Positions 43,273 to 53,034 are shown, counted from the stretch's first letter. The stretch is DNA of 64,000 nt from Chitinophaga hostae (GCF_018224885.1 NZ_JAGTXB010000028.1:1-64000), one strand, 5' to 3'. A program made the numbers and translations. Notes: generated by a model from the letters alone, not told the origin.

Positions 43273-44094
43273 TTACTTTAGATAGGCGTAGTTAGACTCG
43301 TTGTCATAAATATTATCCAACGTATTAACCAGTTTCAGGAAGCGCTTGTAGTTCTTGAATCCCTGTGAAACTGCCAGGTTTTTTCCGGCCAGGAACATGT
43401 ACGAGTCATCTATCTGGTATACCGGCATATCTTTCGTAACCTGGTCCATCAACGTAACCACTTCCCGCAATACCGGGTGATGCCTGGAAAGTACGATCTC
43501 TGCATCGAGTAATATCTTGATCAGCGGAAAATGAAGCCCATCGTTTTCCTGCTGCCGGTCAGCAAAAAAATCCTGCCTGGATATTTCGATGGTGTCTACG
43601 TAATAAAACAGGTCAGCCTGTTGTTCAAACAGTTCTTTTATTGTATCGAAACTGCTGCTTAGCTGATCGAATGGGAGAAACAGGCTGACTTGAAAGAATG
43701 CTTTCGTCTTATAAGACAGCGCAGCAAAGGCCTTCTCAAGTTGCTGTAATTTTTCATCTGTGCCTGCAATTTCCCTTAGACTGTAATTATATGCCTGAAG
43801 TTCCCGGACAACATAGGCTGCGCAGTCATAGGTCAAAAATGAATTGTCTTTTTGAATATGCTGCAGCCAGATGCTATTTACGCCCTTTATCTGTTGCAGC
43901 ACTTCTGCTGTGATCTCATTTCCCCGCCACAGCTGATCTACAATAGCAGTACAATACTCCTGCAATAGATAGGAGGCGTTGTTTAGCTTGTCGAGCGCAA
44001 TCTTTTTTTCGTTTTCAGCCTGTGCCGGGTCAATTCTCCTGTTTAAGTAAACATGGCTGAAGTTATTGGTGAATGGTTCGTTGAATAGCATCAT
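43273..44094 (-). CDS. Unknown helical protein of the RiPP cluster
   Basis: A 273-residue, largely helical protein with no signal peptide and no motif I recognise. Characteristic stretches are SYLLQEYCTAIVDQLWRGNE and KILLDAEIVLSRHHPVLREV. I start at ATG 44094 (MMLFNEPF); a start at 44187 would overlap the radical SAM gene. It is packed between the maturase (40 bp) and the protease (10 bp), so it very probably belongs to the pathway, for example as a carrier, recognition or immunity protein. Function unknown. Confidence 0.6.
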   Translation of the reverse strand: MMLFNEPFTNNFSHVYLNRRIDPAQAENEKKIALDKLNNASYLLQEYCTAIVDQLWRGNEITAEVLQQIKGVNSIWLQHIQKDNSFLTYDCAAYVVRELQAYNYSLREIAGTDEKLQQLEKAFAALSYKTKAFFQVSLFLPFDQLSSSFDTIKELFEQQADLFYYVDTIEISRQDFFADRQQENDGLHFPLIKILLDAEIVLSRHHPVLREVVTLMDQVTKDMPVYQIDDSYMFLAGKNLAVSQGFKNYKRFLKLVNTLDNIYDNESNYAYLK

Positions 44095-44134
44095 AGCTGA
44101 CCGTGGTTTACATACGTTGAAAAATACTGCCCGT

Positions 44135-45616
44135 CTATTTATTGGAATGCCCTGTATTTTCTTTCTCCTGGTGGAATGGGAGGGCAATCATTTCCGGGTT
44201 TTCTTTCATTAACAGGTACTGGCTTTTTAATGCTGGTATGGTTTGCGTTTTCCAGTGGGTGCAGGGCGGTTTTTTGTTAATAGCCTGTACCGAACAGGAA
44301 AGTTGATCACAAACAGGTAAGTACTGACAATTGTAACAACTTTCATGCACCTCAAACCTGTCGTAGTTTAAATAATCAGTAAAGTCGGGCAGTTTATATC
44401 CTTCGGAAATATGATTAATGCTTCTTTTCTCATCATGAATAGTTTCCCAGCATTTATGGATGTATCCCTCAGGGTCGAGTACTATGCCGTATGGAGATAC
44501 CCAGGTGCCACACTCCTCCTGTAGTTCAGGCAACAGCCACTTCAGCCGGCCGCTTTTAATATTGTTGCCGGCAGCCCAGGTATTGAAAATAGAAAGCTGT
44601 AATTTTCTGAATTCAAGCAATGCATCGAAGTATTCATGGGCATCCAGGCGGCTGCTGGTATCGTCTTCACCCGCTTCTTCGTAGGTGCGTAACCAGGCTA
44701 CTTCTACACTCACCTGTTTATACCGTTGGGGCCAGATGCCATACTTTTCCAGGTCGGCGAATAACCGGGGTACCGAAGCGGCTACTTTTTTATCCAGGTT
44801 AATCCGGATGTTAGCCTGCATGCCGGCAGGCATCATGGACAGATTTTCCAGGATCTGTACATAATTTTTTTTGCCTTCTTTCCCCTTCAACGGGCGATAA
44901 CTATCATGTACTTCCTGTGCGCCATCTATGGTAACCTGCACACTGTTAACATCATGTTCTTTCAGGAGAAACCAGTTCTCTTTGGTAAGATAGATGCCAT
45001 TGGTAATAATATTAGCGCCATAAGGCATATTATTGGCCGCGCACAGTTCTTTCAGACGTGGTGTCAGCTTGATAATTGCCTCTCTGTTGATAAGGGGCTC
45101 GCCGCCATACCAGGTGATGTGAAGACCTTTCCATTTATCTACCTGGGATTGTTGAATCATATCTTCCAGGTATGATATGATGGACTGGATGTGGTTTTCG
45201 TTTTTCAGCGATTTATTCGGTTTGACAAATTCAAAGCAATAGGGACAACCCATATTACATACCATGGTAGTACCAATGGTCAAACGAATAGCGGCTTCTT
45301 TTGCTGTTTTCATAGAAGCCCTTTGTTCCTTGTATTTCCTGTGCAGCTCTTCCCTTTCCTGGATACTGTCGTCTATAAGAAACCCCTTTTCATACAGATC
45401 AGGCACCATAACGGAGATACCAGGGTCGGTTACATCAACAGGAGTGCCGGCATTTTGTGAAAGTTGCAATAGATCCCCTGCTGCGGTGGGAATCACCATC
45501 AGACCTCCATTCAGCGTATTATAAATGAGATATTCCTCTTCTTCTTTGATGGGTATCAATACAGTATAGAAGCTGATTTTGAGCTGTGAGGGCATGGACG
45601 CCGTGACGTGTTGCAT
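44135..45616 (-). CDS. Radical SAM/SPASM peptide maturase
   Basis: A 493-residue enzyme. The radical SAM cluster is Cys120-x3-Cys124-x2-Cys127 (CNMGCPYCFE), with WYGGEPL as the SAM-binding GGE motif. A C-terminal SPASM region with many Cys (CGTWVSPYG, HKCWE, CYNCQYLPVCDQLSC, CTHWK) should bind two auxiliary Fe-S clusters. The N-terminal 100 residues (NTLNGGLMVIPTAAGDLLQL) resemble the peptide-binding start of anaerobic sulfatase-maturase-like RiPP enzymes. It likely installs crosslinks or other radical modifications on the precursor, perhaps at Cys36/Cys40. It follows the ABC exporter by 14 bp. Confidence 0.88.
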   Translation of the reverse strand: MQHVTASMPSQLKISFYTVLIPIKEEEEYLIYNTLNGGLMVIPTAAGDLLQLSQNAGTPVDVTDPGISVMVPDLYEKGFLIDDSIQEREELHRKYKEQRASMKTAKEAAIRLTIGTTMVCNMGCPYCFEFVKPNKSLKNENHIQSIISYLEDMIQQSQVDKWKGLHITWYGGEPLINREAIIKLTPRLKELCAANNMPYGANIITNGIYLTKENWFLLKEHDVNSVQVTIDGAQEVHDSYRPLKGKEGKKNYVQILENLSMMPAGMQANIRINLDKKVAASVPRLFADLEKYGIWPQRYKQVSVEVAWLRTYEEAGEDDTSSRLDAHEYFDALLEFRKLQLSIFNTWAAGNNIKSGRLKWLLPELQEECGTWVSPYGIVLDPEGYIHKCWETIHDEKRSINHISEGYKLPDFTDYLNYDRFEVHESCYNCQYLPVCDQLSCSVQAINKKPPCTHWKTQTIPALKSQYLLMKENPEMIALPFHQEKENTGHSNK

Positions 45617-45630
45617 AATTCAGTATTTAG

Positions 45631-47367
45631 TTATTTATGAAATGGTATTTGACTGTCTTCATATTTATCTTGCAGGAAGAATAGCTGCCGGTAAGCGCCG
45701 TTTCCTTGCCATAGCGCTTCATGGGTACCGGTTTCAGCAATGCTGCCATTTTCCAGGCAGATAATTTCATCACATTGTCTTGCCATGCTGAGACGATGGG
45801 TTACTACCAGTATAATGCTATTACGGTATTGCGTCTGCAGCAGGTTTATGATAGCAAGTTCACTTGCGGTGTCAAGCGCAGCGGTTGCTTCATCCAGTAT
45901 AATAAAGGCTGCTTCTCTTAATAGCGCCCTTGCAATGGCTACCCTTTGCATTTGTCCGCCAGACAGGCTATCGGTAGCTGTGTCCAGATCCTGTCCGCCG
46001 TTTTTCAACTGCTGGTAGATCCCTGTCATGCCCGCTGCGGCTTCAATATCTTCACAGGTGGCCCCGGGGTTTCCGTAAGAAATATTCTCAGAGATCTTTC
46101 CCTTCAGCAAAGCAGCGCCCTGGGAAACAACTGCGACCTTGTTCATCCAGTCGTAAGTTCCTATATCTTCAAGCGGGGTATTATTTATATATATCGACCC
46201 TGTTACAGGGATAAATTTGCAGAGAAGGTTCACCAGCGTGCTTTTGCCATCACCGCTTTTTCCAACGAGTGCATAGATCTGTCCTTGTTTCAAATGAAGA
46301 CTGACCCGGTTTAATACAGGTGTGTTTCCATAAGCAAAGGACAATTCCCTGGTAGTAATATCTGTTATGGGATCTGGCAGTTTCTTTCTGCCTTCATATA
46401 TATTTTCAACAGGGGTTTCAAGTATTTCCCGTATTTGCTGCATGGATACCGTTGCACGCAGCAGATCGGTGTATAGATTTAATATTTCGGTTGAAGGGCT
46501 GTATATGCGATTGAGATATTGCAGGAAGGCAACCAGTGATCCGAGTGTCATGCCGCCTGCCAGCACATTTCTGCCTCCATAACTCCATACTATAATGGGT
46601 CCAAGAGCCATCATAAATACGGCTATATTGTTGTTCAGGGATGATTTGATGGCCTGTTTAACATTCAGTAAACGTAGCTCCCGGGAGATTTTTTTCATGT
46701 TTTCCTGCTCAAACCGGTAAGTATTGCTCGCTCTTATCAACCTGATGTTTTCAAACCGTTCTATGAAGTATCCTTGCAGATCAGCCTGTTTGGCGCTTAT
46801 CCATTTGAAATACAGTTTTATTTTGGGCGAGAAGTATTTGACGTTTAGGATAATCAAAGGAAAAATCACTGCCGATACAAGAAATAACCTGGTGTCCAGT
46901 ATACATAGCATTGTTATAATACCCCCCAGCGTAATACCATTATTGATGATCCTGACGATTGTTTTTGTGAGCGCGGTTTCAATGTGCTCTACTTCATCAT
47001 CCATTTTTTGAATAATATCACCTGTTTTGTTTGAGGTGAAATAGGATAAAGGCATATGTAGCAGATGTGAGAATACTTTTAGTCGAATGTCGCTGACAAC
47101 TTTGTTACTGATGTTTGCGTAGTAATAGTCAGCCAGGAAAGAACTGCCTATTCTCAATACGTATATGCCCACCAGTGTGATCAGTATCTTTGCCAGCATT
47201 TCGTAGCTATGTTGGGGTAAGGCAACATCTATGATGATTTTCAGCAGATAGGGTGAGGCGAGCATGCTTAGATTACTAAGCAGCATAAGCAATATAAGCA
47301 CTATCTCTCCTTTCCAGTAAGGACGCAGAAACGGGAAGAACCCGGAAATAATACGAATGTTAACCAT
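45631..47367 (-). CDS. ABC exporter (fused membrane and ATPase domains)
   Basis: A 578-residue half-transporter: six membrane segments (about residues 15-300), then Walker A GKSGDGKST, signature LSGGQMQRV, Walker B FIILDEATAALD and the switch His in VTHRLSMA. There is no N-terminal C39 peptidase, which fits a separate protease (the subtilisin) removing the leader. It overlaps the AraC gene by 8 bp. Most likely exports the mature peptide. Confidence 0.88.
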   Translation of the reverse strand: MVNIRIISGFFPFLRPYWKGEIVLILLMLLSNLSMLASPYLLKIIIDVALPQHSYEMLAKILITLVGIYVLRIGSSFLADYYYANISNKVVSDIRLKVFSHLLHMPLSYFTSNKTGDIIQKMDDEVEHIETALTKTIVRIINNGITLGGIITMLCILDTRLFLVSAVIFPLIILNVKYFSPKIKLYFKWISAKQADLQGYFIERFENIRLIRASNTYRFEQENMKKISRELRLLNVKQAIKSSLNNNIAVFMMALGPIIVWSYGGRNVLAGGMTLGSLVAFLQYLNRIYSPSTEILNLYTDLLRATVSMQQIREILETPVENIYEGRKKLPDPITDITTRELSFAYGNTPVLNRVSLHLKQGQIYALVGKSGDGKSTLVNLLCKFIPVTGSIYINNTPLEDIGTYDWMNKVAVVSQGAALLKGKISENISYGNPGATCEDIEAAAGMTGIYQQLKNGGQDLDTATDSLSGGQMQRVAIARALLREAAFIILDEATAALDTASELAIINLLQTQYRNSIILVVTHRLSMARQCDEIICLENGSIAETGTHEALWQGNGAYRQLFFLQDKYEDSQIPFHK

Positions 47368-48139
47368 GATTCACATTTGTAGCGTGCATATTCAGATGAT
47401 AAACTTTGGGCGAACAACCTAAAACGCGATTGAAGCATTCATTGAATCTTTTTTCATTGCTGAACCCCGAAAGTGTTGCTATCTCCTTCATTTTATAACT
47501 GGTTTTATCCATCAGCTTGATGGCATGTATTATCTTAAGACACAAGAGCATTTTTTTCGGCGATATGAGTCCTGATTTCTTGAAGTCTTTAATCAGGTTA
47601 AATTCGCTATAGTTAAACCGCTGGGCTATTTCCTGCACGGTCATTATTTTCTGATAGTATGATTCAATGTACAGGAGGATTTCTGTCAAGGCAAAGGAGC
47701 AGGCGGACAGCTCTACATTCAGTTCCCGCAGACTGGCTTTTACCTGGTTGTCGTTGATTATTCTGGCAAGTTCCCGGGGTATCTCGTCTAATGTTGAGCT
47801 GCCAATTACATTTTTTATTCCATGTGCGCCACAAAGCCTGGCCAGTTCAATATTGTCCTTGTCGATGATCACCAGTACAGGGAGATCCGGGTAGCGATTA
47901 TTATACAGGAGGATCTGATCGAGCCTGGACGGGGCGTTTTCCACCAGCAAATCAAATATGATACAGGATAATGATAACGGATTTACCTTCATGGTCCGAA
48001 TGCTGCTATCCGGATGAATGAATAATTCAAAATCATTTTTTAATAATTCCTGTAACCTTGTTACATAAAATTTGCTGCAACATAATAAGCAACTGAAGAT
48101 AGCCAGGGTCATATGAATTGATAGGTATGCGTTAAACAA
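47360..48139 (-). CDS. AraC-type regulator with a pseudo-receiver domain
   Basis: A 259-residue protein. The first 140 residues follow the receiver-domain pattern: strand TLAIFSCLLC, then CIIFDLLVENAPSRLDQILL with an Asp at the usual phosphorylation strand, then LPVLVIIDKDNIELARLCGA. The acidic pair at the end of the first strand is missing, so ordinary phosphotransfer is doubtful. The C-terminal 100 residues hold the AraC HTH pair (MTVQEIAQRFNYSEFNLIKD; MKEIATLSGFSNEKRFNECF). It lies between the receptor gene (7 bp) and the exporter (8-bp overlap) and probably regulates the cluster. Confidence 0.75.
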   Translation of the reverse strand: MFNAYLSIHMTLAIFSCLLCCSKFYVTRLQELLKNDFELFIHPDSSIRTMKVNPLSLSCIIFDLLVENAPSRLDQILLYNNRYPDLPVLVIIDKDNIELARLCGAHGIKNVIGSSTLDEIPRELARIINDNQVKASLRELNVELSACSFALTEILLYIESYYQKIMTVQEIAQRFNYSEFNLIKDFKKSGLISPKKMLLCLKIIHAIKLMDKTSYKMKEIATLSGFSNEKRFNECFNRVLGCSPKVYHLNMHATNVNHG

Positions 48140-48146
48140 ACGGTAT

Positions 48147-50621
48147 TTACTGGTTCATTCCTTTAATACGATTAACCTCCTCTTTATTTACTGCTTCTTT
48201 AGCTGATTTAGCTCCTGCATTCTTCTTACTGAAACTGTACTGGAAGGCAACCAGGCATCTTCTTGAATCAGAGGCATTGTTGGACAGTACATACTGGTTC
48301 TCAAAATCCTTTATACCTTTGGAAAAATTGGTCTTGAAAATATCCAGCAGTGCTATCCGTATGGTTCCCTTGTCTTTGAGTATCTTTTTTCTCAGCACCG
48401 CATTCAGGTTGCCGTTGGCTTTGTAAATGGTTTGGGCATCAACGGAAGAGCTGCTGTAGTCGCCACTCAATTGCAGGCTGAATTTATGTGGCAGTTTGAA
48501 AACACTGGATACATATAGTTCCAGGTTTCCTTTAGCGGACAGTTGCTGCCGGGCCGTCCCCGTGTACCGGTTGTAAAACCAGCTGGCATTACATTGTATA
48601 TCCCACCACTTGGTCACCTTAAATGGCGCCGCGATGGCAATGCTGTAATTATATTGCTTACCTATATTTATAATGCTGTATGAAAACTCCCTGGTAGAAT
48701 CGATCTGGCGGGAGTACTCATCCTCCATTACATCGGTTGTTACGGAGTATCCGGCTGTCAGTGAGTATTTGTCCTTAAACAGGTAATTCGCCTCAAAGGA
48801 GTTGGTATATTCAGGTTGCAGGTAGGGGTTTCCTTCGTAGTACTGGTAAGGATCGTAATAGAATTTAAAGGGGTTCAGGCTCTGATAGGTGGGCCTTCCG
48901 ATCCTCCGGGAGTAGGAGATGCCGAATATATTATCTTCATTAGCGGTATATTGTATGAATGCGGAAGGGAAGAAGCGATAATAGTCCCGGTTAAATGCGC
49001 TCCCGAGTGTATATGACCGGCTTCTGACAGCTGTCCATTCTGTTCTGTTGCCAAGCTGAAGTGTCCACTTCTCCCATTCTTTTTTCCAATTAATATATGC
49101 AGCAGCAACGGTTTCACGGTATCTGAACTTGTCTGAATTTTTATCATCAATAATGAAGGTGTCTTTTACCTGGTTATACCGGGTAATGCTGTTATCCGTT
49201 GAAATGAAGCTTAGTTTGGCGCCGGCATCAATTGTGTTCGATGCTTTCAGCGGTTTCGTGTAATCGATCCCGATAGTATAGATGTTAATACGTGTTGGAT
49301 TGTTTACGTCATTCCTGTCTGGTGCTCTTGAAGTATGATGTGATTGATCAAAGAAATGAGTATTGTTATTTACGGACTGTCTATCGTCGAAGGCGGTGAA
49401 CCCTAGGTTTACTGAAAGCAGTTGTTTACTGGAATCCGGGTGGAAATCGTAGTACAGGTTAGTGCCTATTGTGTTATACCGGTATGACTTGTAGTTTTCG
49501 TTGTTAAAGCTGGAATCAGTTTTCCCGTAACGTGTGTACGCATTCGTTTCAGCAATATAAGGTGTTTGGTCGTTTCCGTTATAGGCATTGAAGTCGATGC
49601 CTGCATGGTGTTTTTTATTGAAATTAAATTCGGCACTGGCATTATACCGCGCATTTTTCCTGTCTTTAAGGGTGGAATGATACTGATCGAAGTAAATATC
49701 ATTTCCATTTTCGTGGTATCTTCTCAGCTCTGTGCTGTAGGAAAAGATATGCTGTTGTTGAAGGTCAACGCTGGCGCTCGTACTCAACTTACCTTTGTTA
49801 TAGAAGACACCAACTCCTTCCGAAAAGGAGGCATATTCACCCTGCGAGTAGGTAGTGCTCATCCGTCCTCCCGCGGCTCCTTTTTCCTTTCGCTTCATAA
49901 CAATATTGATGATGGCTGCTGTACCTTCTGCATCGTATCTGGCGGGAGGATTGGTAATGATTTCAATACTGCTTACCTGGTCAGCCGGTAATGTTTCCAT
50001 AAATGTTTTGGCCTGTGCTCCCGACATTTGTATGGATCGGCCGTTCAGCATTATCCTTACACCTGATTTTCCATTTATTTTAATGTTATTTTGGGCATCT
50101 ATAACGATACCCGGACTGGCTTTTAAAATGTCAAGAAAGGTATTGCCGGCAGTGGCTAATTGATCCGTCTTAATTACTATTCTATCTATTTCCCGTTTAA
50201 TAACCGGATCTTTCTGGTTAATCTCTATCTCCCGCAACTGTCTTATTTTGTCGGGTAGTACAATTGTTCCCAGGTCTATGTTGTCACTGGCTGCATTTAT
50301 AACGATGGGCAGGTGAAGTGTCTGGCAACATGTATCCGAAATAATGAGCTGATAGTTACCTGGTGTTGCAGCAATGCTGATGGAAAAGTGGCCTTTATCG
50401 TCCTGCTTTATATAGGTTGTATCTTTGCTTGTTATTAGTTTAATAACAGCAGATGGAAGCGGAATATGCTTTTTATTGAAGCAGGTTCCTGTTATTTTAA
50501 TCATCCTGTCTGCATTGGCTTTTAGCTTAGCATGCTGCTGAGCAAGCCCAAACTGGGAAGACAATAGGAGGACAGCCGGAAAAATGAGGGATTTCCAGTT
50601 GGTTATTTTTTGCATGGGCAC
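48147..50621 (-). CDS. Outer-membrane beta-barrel receptor (TonB-dependent-like)
   Basis: The 824-residue protein has a signal peptide, a CarboxypepD_reg-like domain (about residues 35-115), a plug domain (ILKASPGIVIDAQNNIKING to ITNPPARYDAEGTAAIINIV) and a large beta barrel of the OMP_b-brl_3 type up to the end. A classical TonB box is not obvious. It is the first gene of the minus-strand cluster, with a 383-bp gap upstream. Such barrels often accompany Bacteroidota RiPP loci and could export or take up the peptide; the pairing is inferred from the 7-bp spacing to the regulator. Confidence 0.85.
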   Translation of the reverse strand: MPMQKITNWKSLIFPAVLLLSSQFGLAQQHAKLKANADRMIKITGTCFNKKHIPLPSAVIKLITSKDTTYIKQDDKGHFSISIAATPGNYQLIISDTCCQTLHLPIVINAASDNIDLGTIVLPDKIRQLREIEINQKDPVIKREIDRIVIKTDQLATAGNTFLDILKASPGIVIDAQNNIKINGKSGVRIMLNGRSIQMSGAQAKTFMETLPADQVSSIEIITNPPARYDAEGTAAIINIVMKRKEKGAAGGRMSTTYSQGEYASFSEGVGVFYNKGKLSTSASVDLQQQHIFSYSTELRRYHENGNDIYFDQYHSTLKDRKNARYNASAEFNFNKKHHAGIDFNAYNGNDQTPYIAETNAYTRYGKTDSSFNNENYKSYRYNTIGTNLYYDFHPDSSKQLLSVNLGFTAFDDRQSVNNNTHFFDQSHHTSRAPDRNDVNNPTRINIYTIGIDYTKPLKASNTIDAGAKLSFISTDNSITRYNQVKDTFIIDDKNSDKFRYRETVAAAYINWKKEWEKWTLQLGNRTEWTAVRSRSYTLGSAFNRDYYRFFPSAFIQYTANEDNIFGISYSRRIGRPTYQSLNPFKFYYDPYQYYEGNPYLQPEYTNSFEANYLFKDKYSLTAGYSVTTDVMEDEYSRQIDSTREFSYSIINIGKQYNYSIAIAAPFKVTKWWDIQCNASWFYNRYTGTARQQLSAKGNLELYVSSVFKLPHKFSLQLSGDYSSSSVDAQTIYKANGNLNAVLRKKILKDKGTIRIALLDIFKTNFSKGIKDFENQYVLSNNASDSRRCLVAFQYSFSKKNAGAKSAKEAVNKEEVNRIKGMNQ

Positions 50622-51004
50622 AATATTTTACCTGCAATGATCCATGAGAAGTCATCGCAGAAATGTTCGGCTACAACAATAAAATCCTGTATTGCAATAT
50701 GGGCTTTCGATTAATATTGCTGTTGAATTAAAACAGGGTTCCTGGTATTGCCTGATGGCATTAGTTTATCACAACTAATTACTTCGGGTTTTAGTGCTGG
50801 TTTTAATGTATAGTTAACAGTTATTGATTTGGTGGAACTAAATCTCTCGCTACAATTACAGGTATAACAAATCTTTTTTCTTTTCGTTTTCGTGAAAATA
50901 ACCGTTTTTTAAAATATTAAAAGAAGAAAATTGAACTTGCTTATCTTGTTGGGAAAATAATTGTTGAATTTTACCTGGCGCTTCAGCCCAAAGGCAATTG
51001 ATCA
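50622..51004. other. Regulatory gap upstream of the RiPP cluster
   Basis: These 383 bp have no coding sequence. The AT-rich stretch should hold the main promoter of the minus-strand cluster, but I found no box pair I would defend. Confidence 0.35.
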
Positions 51005-52354
51005 TCATTGGTGCTGTAATATCGCATGGATGGCATACTCCAGGGCATTGTCTTTTCCTGCCTCTTCTTTAATTAAGATATCCGGGTTCACAGGCATGAG
51101 TGCCTGGCTATTACCGTTGGCGCCCAGGTCGAACGTTGTTGTGGTTGTAACGGTGAGGCCTATACGTGGAGTGAAGGTATAAACTTCTCCAAAATCATTC
51201 GTTGCCTCGCCGGTAGGTTGTCCGATCAATGTGGCGAGATGATAGGTCTTTATTGCGTCTGCCAGCATATTCGCGCTGGAAAATGTACCGGCGCCTGTTA
51301 GTACAAACACGGGGCCACGATACCTGAGTGGGTTGGGAGCGGGAAGGTGTGCTGCATATTTTTCCTCCAGTACACTGCCATCACGGGCTGATTGATAGGT
51401 CCTGTATTCTTTTTTGCTCCAGTCTTTTCTGTTCGATCTCATAAATATTTTATAGTCAGCGCTTACCTTCCAGTATTTGCCGGCAGAAAGGCGAAAGGAT
51501 TTATCCGTGATGTACGATAGCAACAATTCGCCCAAATCACTATCTCCTCCGCCGTTTTCCCTTAGATCAACGATAAGGCCTGTCACCGGGCGTTTCCGGA
51601 TGTCTGAGAAGCTGCTGTCAAGTAATTGCCTGAATGCCTTGATATTTTGCATGTTCCTGAAATTGATATAGGCAATGTTTTTATCCAGGCGCTGGAAGTA
51701 GTAATCTTTGCCGGCCCATGCGTTTGCCGCCTGCGACCTCAGATCGCTGAAAGGTATCCCGGCAACAGTAATGGTATCAGTGATGTGTTGCTCCATGGAG
51801 TAATACCGGATCCGGAATGGACTTTGGATACCCAATGCATATAAGTATTGATAGAAATGATCATCTGCTTCACTCTGTCTTGATGAAGGTAAACCTCCAT
51901 TGCAGGATAGCGCCAGCCGGTATAGACTGTCTGCATTACGGTCATTAATACTGATAAGACTATCGCCCTTTTGCAGGCGGTGATTACGGGAGAGGTTCTC
52001 AGCAATGTATAGCCGTGTAGTCCGGAATGGAAAAACGGCGCTGTTATGTAAGCTGTCCTTTACGCCGGCGGGCAGCCGTACCTGGGTATGCCCGTCGTCC
52101 AGCCGGGCTGTCAGCAGGTTTAGTGTTATATAAGCATCTTCAGCGCTGATGTCTGGAGGGAGGATGCTTAATAGGCTATCTCTGTATTGCAGGAACGTTT
52201 GTTTGTTAGTATATAGGTAAGGATTATAATGAACAGATTCTATTGTTTGAATGATCGTTTCTATATCCTTACGTAAGTCAGCCCTCGTCATGCGCTGTGC
52301 ATATAATGGTATGATATGAATTAATAGCGTTAACGATAACAGGATAGTTCTCAT
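51005..52354 (-). CDS. S41-family (C-terminal processing) peptidase
   Basis: A 449-residue secreted protein: signal peptide (ILLSLTLLIHIIPLYAQ), a PDZ-less middle part, and the S41 catalytic region with VTGLIVDLRENGGGDSDLGE followed by VFVLTGAGTFSSANMLADAI. Ser in TFSSA is the nucleophile, and IGQPTGEATNDFGE closes the active site. Such tail-specific-like proteases act in the periplasm or on the surface. It is separated from the RiPP receptor gene by 383 bp, so membership of that cluster is doubtful. Confidence 0.85.
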   Translation of the reverse strand: MRTILLSLTLLIHIIPLYAQRMTRADLRKDIETIIQTIESVHYNPYLYTNKQTFLQYRDSLLSILPPDISAEDAYITLNLLTARLDDGHTQVRLPAGVKDSLHNSAVFPFRTTRLYIAENLSRNHRLQKGDSLISINDRNADSLYRLALSCNGGLPSSRQSEADDHFYQYLYALGIQSPFRIRYYSMEQHITDTITVAGIPFSDLRSQAANAWAGKDYYFQRLDKNIAYINFRNMQNIKAFRQLLDSSFSDIRKRPVTGLIVDLRENGGGDSDLGELLLSYITDKSFRLSAGKYWKVSADYKIFMRSNRKDWSKKEYRTYQSARDGSVLEEKYAAHLPAPNPLRYRGPVFVLTGAGTFSSANMLADAIKTYHLATLIGQPTGEATNDFGEVYTFTPRIGLTVTTTTTFDLGANGNSQALMPVNPDILIKEEAGKDNALEYAIHAILQHQ

Positions 52355-52452
52355 AGCCGGATGTTGTTGCGTCAGTTGAATATTTTTGCCACAATGCCCT
52401 TACAGCACGTAAGGATATGGTATGCAAATTATGCTTATTTACTTTCATCTGG

Positions 52453-52460
52453 TACTTTTG
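52453..52460 (+). promoter_or_regulatory. Putative -7 box upstream of the B12 riboswitch
   Basis: TACTTTTG fits TAnnTTTG and lies about 95 bp before the conserved riboswitch core. No good -33 box was found. Confidence 0.3.
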
Positions 52461-52544
52461 AAAGTAACGAATGCCCTTTGTAACCCATTTCCTCGCAACA
52501 TTTGGTGATCTTATCTCCTTTCACTAATTTGCAGCCGCAACTGG

Positions 52545-52735
52545 TTATTCTTGCATAAACACAAGAATATTAAAAGGGAATCCGGTGTGAAACCGGAGCT
52601 ATCCCCGTAGCTGTAAATCCTGCTGCCTGTTTTACAGGTATCGTTTTTTCGGAATTAATTCCTCCTTGCCACTGTTCCGGCTATCCGGAACGGGAAGGCG
52701 ACCGAAAAAGCAGGAAAGCCAGAAGACCTGCCTTT
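52545..52735 (+). ncRNA. Cobalamin (adenosylcobalamin/B12) riboswitch
   Basis: The conserved core is clear: AAAAGGGAATCCGGTGTGAA at 52572-52591, CCGGAGC...TCCCCGTAGCTGTAAATCC, then GCCACTG, GGGAAGGCG and the B12 box AGCCAGAAGACCTGCC ending at 52732. Ends of the aptamer are approximate. It should turn off the downstream surface-protein genes when B12 is abundant. About 300 bp separate it from the first start codon. Confidence 0.93.
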
Positions 52736-53034
52736 TGCAACTATATCTCATGTTTTCGGGCGAAGAGCATGAATATGTTTTTCCCGGTATTCCGGTTTTT
52801 TATTTTTTGAATGAATGGATGTATGGTGATTGGCAATGCCCCGTAGCATGTGTCGTCATATACGCTGTGTATGTTTTGTTGCGTGAGGTGTTGCTTCATG
52901 CGCAATACTTATGTCCCGTTTTAATATCTATTGATAATGACTGATAACAAGAATGATCCGCGTCGAAGTATGGCCACCCCGGCACATTACGTGCATCATA
53001 TAAATAGTTTAATTATTAATCAAAATATACCCCC
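52736..53034 (+). other. Leader between riboswitch and first gene
   Basis: No supported gene in these 299 bp; an open frame from 52666 runs through the aptamer and is not credible. The stretch probably contains the expression platform, but I could not identify a clear terminator hairpin. Confidence 0.4.

Noticed and set aside
49566..49991. 141-codon plus-strand frame opposite the outer-membrane receptor
   Set aside because: It is a shadow of the receptor gene, which has clear domain structure on the minus strand.
52666..52944. 92-codon open frame on the plus strand
   Set aside because: It begins inside the cobalamin aptamer and has no recognisable product; the conserved RNA explains the sequence.
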